45,932 bases of DNA, from positions 1 to 45,932 of the forward strand of contig DASXVO010000022.1 in assembly GCA_036504215.1 (NCBI GenBank), written 5' to 3'. The stretch comes from Vicinamibacterales bacterium. GTDB taxonomy: Bacteria; Acidobacteriota; Vicinamibacteria; Vicinamibacterales; Fen-181. Both the position numbers and the translations under genes were made by a program. The notes under the pieces are model-generated. The model searched no databases and was not told where the DNA came from. It was given only the letters and a program-made list of their open reading frames with translations. Below are positions 25,360 through 31,716 of this stretch, in pieces (position 1 is the first letter of the stretch; each line of letters begins with the position of its first letter).

Positions 25360-25386
25360 TCAAGTTCCGGCCCGGCCTGACGATTT
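25360..25386 (+). promoter_or_regulatory. Sigma-28 (FliA)-like promoter of the second stator operon
   Basis: TCAAGTTC, 11 bases, GACGATTT matches 6 of 8 and 5 of 8 positions of the FliA consensus with exact spacing, and keeps the CGAT core. The same boxes recur before cheA. It lies in the 167-base gap before motA, giving a leader of about 80 bases. Confidence 0.55.
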
Positions 25387-25470
25387 CCGTGTCATGGACT
25401 GATCTCGAGCGGGGGACACCACCCGCCCGGGATCACGTGGGGCCGTCCGGGCCTGCTGGGAGAGATTCGC

Positions 25471-26346
25471 ATGTTGATGCTCATTGGTGCCATCCTCGTC
25501 CTCGCGAGCGTCGTCGCTGGCTTCGTCTGGGAGGGGGGCAAGGTGCCCGCGCTCATCCAGCCAGCCGAGTTGTTGATCATCGGCGGCTCGGCCGTGGGCA
25601 GCGTGCTGATCAGCACACCGACCAAGGTGCTGATGGGCATGCTCCGCCAGCTCAAGGGCGCGATGGGCTCCGGCACTTCGAAGGCGGAGTACATCTCCCT
25701 CCTGTCGATGTTGTACCAGCTGTTCAAAGTCATCCAGCAGGCCGGTGTCATGGCGTTGGAGTCGCACTTCGAAGACCCGCCCAACAGCCCGATCATGGCG
25801 AAATTTCCCGGCTTCCTCGCCCGCCAGGATGCGGTGGATTTCCTGGCCGATTCCGTGAAGGTGATCATCGTCGGGGGCATTGCGCCGCACGACCTGGAGA
25901 GCCTCATGGACGAGGACTGCGATGTGCACCAGGAGGAGGCGATGCTGCCGTCGTCCACGCTGACCAAGGTGGGCGACTCGTTGCCCGGCCTCGGCATCGT
26001 CGCCGCCGTGCTCGGCGTCGTGATCACGATGGCGTCGATTGACGGCCCGCCGGCCGAGATCGGCGAGAAGGTCGGCGCGGCGCTGGTCGGCACCTTCCTC
26101 GGCATCCTTCTCTGCTACGGATTCGTCGGTCCGCTTGGGAGCAAACTCGAGCATGTCGTGACCGAGGAAGGTCACTACCTGAAGTGCATGAAGACCGGCA
26201 TTCTCGCGGTCTACAAGGGCTTCCCGCCGGCGATCGCGGTCGAGTTCGCCCGCCGGGTGATTCCAGGTGACTCCCGGCCGACGTTCGACGAGACCGAGCA
26301 GGCCTGCAAGGCGCGTCCTGAGAAGGAGGCGGCCGCCGCGGCCTGA
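25471..26346 (+). CDS. motA: Flagellar stator subunit MotA
   Basis: A 291-residue membrane protein of proteobacterial MotA type. The ATG at 25471 has GGGAGAG 7 bases upstream; the ATG at 25477 is an alternative. MLIGAILVLASVVAGFVWEGG and IQPAELLIIGGSAVGSVLIS form TM1 and TM2. LPSSTLTKVGDSLPGLGIVAAVLGVVI and IGEKVGAALVGTFLGILLCYGFVGPL form TM3 and TM4. The loop carries EDPPNSPIMAKFPGF and the acidic stretch ESLMDEDCDVHQEE. It forms the ion channel with MotB and pushes on FliG. It is distinct from the MotC-like subunit at 12000, so the cell has two stators. A sigma-28-like promoter precedes it. Confidence 0.95.
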   Translation: MLMLIGAILVLASVVAGFVWEGGKVPALIQPAELLIIGGSAVGSVLISTPTKVLMGMLRQLKGAMGSGTSKAEYISLLSMLYQLFKVIQQAGVMALESHFEDPPNSPIMAKFPGFLARQDAVDFLADSVKVIIVGGIAPHDLESLMDEDCDVHQEEAMLPSSTLTKVGDSLPGLGIVAAVLGVVITMASIDGPPAEIGEKVGAALVGTFLGILLCYGFVGPLGSKLEHVVTEEGHYLKCMKTGILAVYKGFPPAIAVEFARRVIPGDSRPTFDETEQACKARPEKEAAAAA

Positions 26347-26351
26347 CGCGC

Positions 26352-27134
26352 ATGAAGAACCAGCCCGTTATCATCATCAAGAAGAAGAGCCATGGACACG
26401 GCGGCCACCACGGCGGTGCATGGAAGGTGGCGTACGCCGACTTCGTCACAGCCATGATGGCCTTTTTCATCGTGATGTGGGTACTCGGGCAGAGCACGCA
26501 GGTCAAGTCCGCCATCGCCGGCTATTTCCGCAATCCGGGGCTCTTCGACTACGAGAAATCGAGCAGCATGGTGCCGGGCGGCGAGAAGGGCATCCTGCCC
26601 GACCCGAAGGGGGGCAATGGAGACGTCGCGAAGGAGGCCGCGTTCTCGGACGCGGAGAAGCTCGAGCAGGCGGCCGCCCGGATCCGTCAGGCGCTCGGCG
26701 TTCTGCCGGAACTGAACGCCGTGAAGGACCAGATTGAGATCAACATGACGGCTGAAGGACTCCGGATCGAACTGCTCGAGTCGCCGCAGGGCGGGTTCTT
26801 CGATTCGGGCAGTTCGAAGATGAACAGCGCCGGTGAGAAAGTGCTGGTGGCCATCGGGCGCGAACTCTCGAAGGTACAGAACGGCGTCGTCTTCGAGGGG
26901 CACACCGACAGCCGGCCCTATCAGAGCGGCGAGGGATACTCGAACTGGGAGCTCTCGGCCGACCGCGCCAACACGGCTCGGCGGGTGATGGAGAAGAACG
27001 GGCTGCATGCGGGGCAGGTGAGGGGAGTCCGAGGGTGCGCCGACACCCAGCTTCGCACACCGGACGATCCGTTCAACGCCAAGAACCGCCGGGTCTCGAT
27101 CATCGTGCAGCACACGGCGGCAGCGAAGCCATGA
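26352..27134 (+). CDS. motB: Flagellar stator subunit MotB
   Basis: A 260-residue protein starting 5 bases after motA. A basic, histidine-rich N-terminus (KKKSHGHGGHHGG) precedes the single transmembrane helix WKVAYADFVTAMMAFFIVMWVL with the ion-binding aspartate at about D30. A plug/linker region with FRNPGLFDYEKSSSMVPGG and an OmpA-like peptidoglycan-binding domain (about 140-255) follow: GFFDSGSSKMNSAGEKVL, VFEGHTDSRPYQ, NWELSADRANTARRVM and NRRVSIIV. This is the proton-type MotB pattern. Its stop overlaps the next start (ATGA), coupling it to a degenerate receiver protein. Confidence 0.95.
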   Translation: MKNQPVIIIKKKSHGHGGHHGGAWKVAYADFVTAMMAFFIVMWVLGQSTQVKSAIAGYFRNPGLFDYEKSSSMVPGGEKGILPDPKGGNGDVAKEAAFSDAEKLEQAAARIRQALGVLPELNAVKDQIEINMTAEGLRIELLESPQGGFFDSGSSKMNSAGEKVLVAIGRELSKVQNGVVFEGHTDSRPYQSGEGYSNWELSADRANTARRVMEKNGLHAGQVRGVRGCADTQLRTPDDPFNAKNRRVSIIVQHTAAAKP

Positions 27135-27733
27135 CCGATATCTGGATGACCATCGTGCTCGCCCATCCGGTTGCGACCGCTTCGGCCATCCTGGCCCTGG
27201 TGTCCGCGGCCTGGGGACTGCATCTCTGGCGCCTGCGCCTCCGGGAGCGAGACCTGCTGCTTCTCGTGGACCAACGAACGCGCCAATGGCAAGATGAGGC
27301 GAGCGCGCATACGCGGCTCAGGGAACGGATCGTGGCCACCGTCCTGGCGTTTCCCCTCCACGCCGCATCGCCGGTCAGTTCGGCAGGCGGCGAGCGAGCG
27401 TGCGAGACTGGGTCGGCTCGGGTTCTCGTGGTCGACGACCGCGCGGAGGAGCGGGTGGTGCTGGCCTCCCTCTTCGACGGCCTTGGGGTGACGGCTGCAT
27501 TCGCCGATTCCGAGTGGGCGGCGTCGGTGGCAAGGATGGAGGCGTGCGAGGCTGGAATGCCGTACGATCTAGTGCTCGTCGGGGCCGGAATGCCTGCCGC
27601 TGAGACCGACGGCATCTCGTTGCCCGAAGCGGTGGATAGCAGCGTCATCGAGCGGCTGCTCGCATGCTGCGTGCAGTCTGACCGGCGCCCGGCGGGCCTC
27701 GCTGCGGCCCCGTCGGGCGGTGGTGCAGACTGA
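27131..27733 (+). CDS. Membrane-anchored degenerate, truncated receiver protein
   Basis: A 200-residue protein starting at an ATGA overlap with motB. One N-terminal membrane helix (about 8-30, AHPVATASAILALVSAAWGL) is followed by a short basic helical stretch. From residue 95 a receiver-like domain begins SARVLVVDDRAEERVVLASLF with the acid pair intact. The expected phosphoacceptor segment is LVLVGAGMP: glycine (about G151) stands where aspartate belongs. The protein then diverges and ends before the threonine and lysine strands. It should not accept phosphate and may act as a protein-docking module at the membrane. No homologue is recognised by name. The following gene is an Hpt protein. Confidence 0.7.
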   Translation: MTDIWMTIVLAHPVATASAILALVSAAWGLHLWRLRLRERDLLLLVDQRTRQWQDEASAHTRLRERIVATVLAFPLHAASPVSSAGGERACETGSARVLVVDDRAEERVVLASLFDGLGVTAAFADSEWAASVARMEACEAGMPYDLVLVGAGMPAAETDGISLPEAVDSSVIERLLACCVQSDRRPAGLAAAPSGGGAD

Positions 27734-27750
27734 ACGGTGGAGGGAACGCC

Positions 27751-28098
27751 GTGACGGATACTGAGCAGGTAGTCGACGTGGCAGCCCTCATGGACAGGCT
27801 CGAGGGTGACCGTGAACTGCTGCAGGAGCTCGTGGCACTCTACCTGGAGGACGAACCGGGCCTCCTCGACCAGATCGCCCGGGCTGTCGACAGCAAGGAT
27901 GCGGATGCGCTCCGCCGGAGCGCCCACACGCTGAAGGGGTCCGTCGGGAACTTCTGCGCGCCCGGTGCCCACGCTGCTGCGCTGGCGCTCGAGGACGCGG
28001 GTCGCAGCGGCGAACTGAAGGCGGCCTCGGTCCTCTTCGATCGGCTCCGGCAGGAACTGGTGAGCGTACGGGTCGCGCTGACCGGGCTCGTCGCCTGA
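27751..28098 (+). CDS. Histidine phosphotransfer (Hpt) protein
   Basis: A 115-residue single Hpt domain with a GTG start preceded by GGAGGGAA. The phosphorylatable histidine lies in RRSAHTLKGSVGNFCAPGAH, the standard H-x-L-K-G-x-x-x-N/G-F motif. The N-terminal helix is VVDVAALMDRLEGDRELLQEL. It has no other domain. It would pass phosphate from the receiver of a hybrid kinase to another regulator. Neighbours on both sides (a degenerate receiver, and a REC-kinase-REC protein 67 bases downstream) point to a local phosphorelay. Confidence 0.9.
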   Translation: MTDTEQVVDVAALMDRLEGDRELLQELVALYLEDEPGLLDQIARAVDSKDADALRRSAHTLKGSVGNFCAPGAHAAALALEDAGRSGELKAASVLFDRLRQELVSVRVALTGLVA

Positions 28099-28165
28099 TT
28101 CCCGGTCTGCCGCTTGACGGGTTGCGGCGGATGTGGTTTCCTGCGAGCGTCCCTTCGAGAGGCGC

Positions 28166-31100
28166 ATGACCACCGAACGTCCAACCGTCCTGATCGTCGA
28201 AGACGACTCCGTTTACGCGGCCTTTGCCCGGGCGTCATTGAAGAAGGGCGAAGATCCTCCGGGCAAGGTGCTGATCGCCGGCAGCCTGGCGGAAGGCCTG
28301 CGGTGCCTGACGCCGCCCTCCCGCGTCGATCTCATTCTGATCGATCTCGGCCTTCCCGATAGCGACGGCTTCGACAGTTTTGTCGCGGTGCGCGACCGCG
28401 CGCCGGAAACGGCCATCATCGTCCTCACTGGTCGCGACGACCGCGTGCTGGCGCGTCGTGCGGTGCAGGAGGGCGCACAGGACTACATCGTCAAGGGATC
28501 GGACGGAGAGAAGCAGCTGGCACGGTCTGCGGGCTATGCCATCGAGCGCAAGCGGGGCGAACGCACGCTGCGCCGGATCGCCCGGCAGCAGGCGGCCGTC
28601 GCCGGCCTCGGCCAGCTGGCACTCGCAAGCAGCGATACCTCGACGCTCCTCGAAGACGCCGTTGGTGTCGTCGCACGGACCCTCGTGACGGACGTTGCCG
28701 AGATCTACGAAACGCCGGGCGGGACGAACCCGCTCATCCTTCGTGCGGCGGCCGGTCGGGATCCGTCGTTGGTCGATCAGGCTTCTGTGGCCTGCGACGC
28801 CACGACGTGCGTCGGCACAGCCTTGATCGAGAACCACCCCATGGTCTTCGCGACGTTGGACGAAGCCTCGCGATTCGTCTGGCCCGACTGGCAAGACCCT
28901 GTGATGGCCTCTGGTGCCGCAGTGGTGATTCACGGTGGAGACCGGTCATTCGGCGTGCTGGCGGTGGGCTGCCGCGAGCCACGAGACTACAGCAGTGAAG
29001 ATGTCCAGTTCCTCGAACTCGTCGCCCATGTGGTCGGGGCGGCCATCAGCCGCGAACAGGTCGAGGAGGTGTTCCGCGTCAGCGAGGCCGGCTACAGGCA
29101 TATCCTCGATACCGCGTCGGAGGGTATCTGTGCGCTGAATGCCGAGGGCAGGGTCACGTACGTAAATCGCCGCGCGGTGGAGATGCTCGGCTACGACAGC
29201 ATCGAGTCGGTCATCACCCACCCAGTTCTGGAATTCATGTTCGAGCAGGACCAGGAGCACGCCCTTCGCGTGCTCGACGGCTGGAAGGGGGGCGTTCAGA
29301 ACCAGTTCGATTTTCGCCTCCGGTGCCAGAACGGTTCCGAACTGTGGGTGCTGGCGTCGACTAGTCCCATCCTGGACCAGACGGGACAGTTCGGGGGCGC
29401 CCTCGTGATGTTCACCGACGTCACGGCCCGCCGGAAGGCAGAGCGGGCCCTGCGCGAGAGCGAGGCGCGATACCGGCGCATCGTCGAAACGGCGAACGAG
29501 GGCATCTGGGTGACCGACGCAGCGTGGCGGACCGAATACGTCAACCGCGTCATGGCCGACATCATGGGATACCCGGCCGGGGAGATGGTCGGCCGCAGCC
29601 TGCTGGATTTTGCGTTCGATGACGATCGCGAGCTGGTCCGGCAGGGCATCGGCCCCGAGCGCGAAGGACCACGAGAGCCGGTGGAGATGAGGCTGCGTCG
29701 GAAGGGCGGCGCCGAAATCTGGGTCCTCGCGTCGACGACGACCATTCTCAGCGAGCAGGGTGTCGTGGAAGGCCTGCTGGTGATGTGCAGCGACATGACG
29801 GCCAGGCGTCGCGCCGCGGCCGAGCGGGCGCGATTGCACTCGGCCGTTGCACAGGCAGCCGAGGCCATCATGATGACCAAGCGGGACGGGACGATCGTCT
29901 ACGTGAATCCCGCCTGGCAGCGCATGACCGGCTATTCGTCGGGCGAGGCGCTCGGCCGTACTCCACGCCTGCTGCGCGCCGACGTCCAGGATTCGAGGGT
30001 CTTCAAGGATCTGTGGGAGACCATCCTCGATGGGCGCGTCTGGCGTGGCGAGTTGACGAATCGCAGCCAGGGCGGCGCGCTGTTCAGCTGGGAAGAGACG
30101 ATCACGCCGGTCCGCGACGAATCGGGGCGGATCACCGAGTTCATCTCCTTCGGCCAGGACACCAGCGGGAGGCGGGATCTCGAGGCCAGGCTGCGGCAGT
30201 CCCAGAAGATGGAAGCCGTCGGGCGATTGGCTGGCGGTGTCGCCCATGACTTCAACAATCTCCTCACGGTCATCACGGGGTACAGCGAGCGCCTGCTGAT
30301 GGGGTTGCCCGCCGATGACCCGCTGCGGAAGGGTGCCGAGGCCATCAAGCGGTCGGCAGACCGGGCGGCGGCCCTCACACAGCAACTGCTGGCGTTCAGT
30401 CGCCGGCAGATCCTGGCGCCCAAGGTGATCGACCTGAACTCGGTCGTCGGCAACATGAACAAGATGTTGCAGCGGTTGATCGGCGAAGACGTCGAGCTGG
30501 TGTTTCACTCGGCGACGGAGCTCTGGCGCACCAAGGCCGATCCCAACCAACTCGAACAGGTGATCATGAACCTCGCGGTGAACAGCCGCGACGCCATGCC
30601 GCAAGGTGGCATCCTGACGATCGAGACGTCGAACATCGAGCTCGACACCTCGTTCGCGGGCCGGCATCTGGGTTTGCAGCCAGGACGCTACGTGATGCTG
30701 GCCGTGACCGATACCGGGAGCGGAATGGACGATGAGACGCAGTCGCACCTGTTCGAGCCGTTCTTCACGACGAAGGAGCAGGGAAAGGGTACCGGTCTGG
30801 GGCTGTCCACGACCTACGGCATCGTCAAGCAGAGCGGCGGCTACATCTGGGTCGAGAGTGAGGTCGGGCGCGGCACGACCGTCCGCATCTACCTGCCACG
30901 AATCGAAGAGACGGCCGATTTGACGCCCGCCGCGATCGAGATGCGGTCGGCGCCCCACGGGTCGGAGACGATCCTGCTGGTGGAAGACGAGGACGCGGTC
31001 CGCCACCTGCTGCGCGACATTCTCAGACGCTATGGCTATACCGTGCTGGAGGCCCAGAACGGACCTCGCGCCATCGAGATCTGCCAACAGCACGAAGGTC

Positions 31101-31339
31101 AGATCGACCTGGTCATCACAGACATGGTGATGCCCCAGATGAGCGGGTGGGAAGTGGCAGACGCCGCGTCCAACCTCCGGCCCAAAGCGAAGTTGATCTA
31201 TATGTCGGGGTATATCGAGCACATGGTCGTCGAGCAGCGCGTGCTCGAATCAGGTGTGGCATTTCTGGGCAAGCCGTTCACCCCAGACACGCTGGGGCGG
31301 AAAGTGCGCGAAGTCCTCGACGGCGAGCAGGCTGACTAG
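28166..31339 (+). CDS. Hybrid histidine kinase (REC-GAF-PAS3-kinase-REC)
   Basis: A 1057-residue soluble protein; the ATG at 28166 is preceded by GAGAGG. An N-terminal receiver (1-125; LIVEDDSVYAAF, LILIDLGLPDSDG with D60) is followed by a GAF domain (about 150-295). Three PAS domains come next (about 310-430, 435-555 and 560-680), each with YRHIL, YRRIV or IMMTKRDGTIVYVNPAWQRMTG-type starts. Then come the kinase helix GVAHDFNNLLTVITG with H694, an ATPase domain (about 800-905) with DTGSGMDDETQSHLFEPFF and GLGLSTTYGIV, and a C-terminal receiver (about 930-1050) with D986 in ITDMVMPQMSG. All catalytic motifs look intact. It probably feeds the Hpt protein just upstream. The input signal is unknown. 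Confidence 0.92.
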   Translation: MTTERPTVLIVEDDSVYAAFARASLKKGEDPPGKVLIAGSLAEGLRCLTPPSRVDLILIDLGLPDSDGFDSFVAVRDRAPETAIIVLTGRDDRVLARRAVQEGAQDYIVKGSDGEKQLARSAGYAIERKRGERTLRRIARQQAAVAGLGQLALASSDTSTLLEDAVGVVARTLVTDVAEIYETPGGTNPLILRAAAGRDPSLVDQASVACDATTCVGTALIENHPMVFATLDEASRFVWPDWQDPVMASGAAVVIHGGDRSFGVLAVGCREPRDYSSEDVQFLELVAHVVGAAISREQVEEVFRVSEAGYRHILDTASEGICALNAEGRVTYVNRRAVEMLGYDSIESVITHPVLEFMFEQDQEHALRVLDGWKGGVQNQFDFRLRCQNGSELWVLASTSPILDQTGQFGGALVMFTDVTARRKAERALRESEARYRRIVETANEGIWVTDAAWRTEYVNRVMADIMGYPAGEMVGRSLLDFAFDDDRELVRQGIGPEREGPREPVEMRLRRKGGAEIWVLASTTTILSEQGVVEGLLVMCSDMTARRRAAAERARLHSAVAQAAEAIMMTKRDGTIVYVNPAWQRMTGYSSGEALGRTPRLLRADVQDSRVFKDLWETILDGRVWRGELTNRSQGGALFSWEETITPVRDESGRITEFISFGQDTSGRRDLEARLRQSQKMEAVGRLAGGVAHDFNNLLTVITGYSERLLMGLPADDPLRKGAEAIKRSADRAAALTQQLLAFSRRQILAPKVIDLNSVVGNMNKMLQRLIGEDVELVFHSATELWRTKADPNQLEQVIMNLAVNSRDAMPQGGILTIETSNIELDTSFAGRHLGLQPGRYVMLAVTDTGSGMDDETQSHLFEPFFTTKEQGKGTGLGLSTTYGIVKQSGGYIWVESEVGRGTTVRIYLPRIEETADLTPAAIEMRSAPHGSETILLVEDEDAVRHLLRDILRRYGYTVLEAQNGPRAIEICQQHEGQIDLVITDMVMPQMSGWEVADAASNLRPKAKLIYMSGYIEHMVVEQRVLESGVAFLGKPFTPDTLGRKVREVLDGEQAD

Positions 31340-31382
31340 CCACCAACCCCTTTCTTCTCAGCAGTTATCACCATTCTAGCTG

Positions 31383-31415
31383 GGCGGCGGATAGCCTTCC
31401 TCGCCGGCCGCCGCC
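31383..31415 (+). terminator. GC-rich hairpin after the hybrid kinase gene
   Basis: GGCGGCGG (31383-31390) pairs perfectly with CCGCCGCC (31408-31415) across a 17-base loop, 43 bases after the stop of the kinase gene. There is no T-tract, so it would be an imperfect intrinsic terminator or an RNA-stabilising structure. Confidence 0.4.
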
Positions 31416-31436
31416 TCGTCCCGAAACGGGGCAGGC

Positions 31437-31463
31437 GTGTGCGGAGAAGACCGCGCCGCACAC
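31437..31463. repeat. Inverted repeat just upstream of the cheA promoter
   Basis: GTGTGCGG (31437-31444) and CCGCACAC (31456-31463) are perfect 8-base inverted arms with an 11-base spacer. The right arm ends 7 bases before the -35 box of the sigma-28-like promoter. It could be an operator for a dimeric regulator, or a second terminator hairpin for upstream transcription. Confidence 0.4.
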
Positions 31464-31470
31464 AGTCGAT

Positions 31471-31497
31471 TCAAGAACCTCCTCAGACTGACGATTT
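31471..31497 (+). promoter_or_regulatory. Sigma-28 (FliA)-like promoter of the chemotaxis operon
   Basis: TCAAGAAC, 11 bases, GACGATTT has the FliA layout with the CGAT core and exact spacing. Its -10 box is identical to that upstream of motA (25379-25386), and its -35 box shares TCAAG. It would give a leader of about 210 bases before cheA. Confidence 0.6.
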
Positions 31498-31674
31498 CAT
31501 GGCTGCTTGGTTTCCGAGCCCGAGGACCGCCTCTGGCTGTCGGAATTCCGGCCAGGGGTCTCAGAAAGACGACCGGGTGACAGCGCCGCGCGGGGCGGGA
31601 TCGGTCGAGTTACTGAGGAATTCGGTGGATCGCCCCGGCCGGACGCCTTTGCGGAGTGGTGCGGCTTTTGAGTA

Positions 31675-31706
31675 TCACCCATTGGCCGCTTCTGATTTTC
31701 GGGTGA
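31675..31706 (+). promoter_or_regulatory. Hairpin abutting the cheA ribosome-binding site
   Basis: TCACCC (31675-31680) can pair with GGGTGA (31701-31706), directly joining the GAGGGGG Shine-Dalgarno stretch before the ATG at 31717. The fold might modulate access to the site. The 6-base stem is short and may be chance. Confidence 0.3.
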
Positions 31707-31716
31707 GGGGGACACG

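Larger units (their letters stand above)
31340..31716 (+). other. 377-base intergenic region before cheA
   Basis: No gene is seen. The region holds two hairpins (31383-31415 and 31437-31463), then a sigma-28-like promoter (31471-31497), then a predicted leader of about 210 bases. The leader ends in a further hairpin next to the cheA ribosome-binding site. I looked for the conserved cores of cyclic-di-GMP riboswitches in the leader and did not find them. Confidence 0.6.

Noticed and set aside
28946-31222. 758-residue minus-strand open frame
   Set aside because: It is antisense to a hybrid kinase with all catalytic motifs in place and has no recognisable domain.
31500-31716. Cyclic-di-GMP riboswitch in the cheA leader
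   Set aside because: The length and context are tempting, but the conserved GEMM core segments are not visible.
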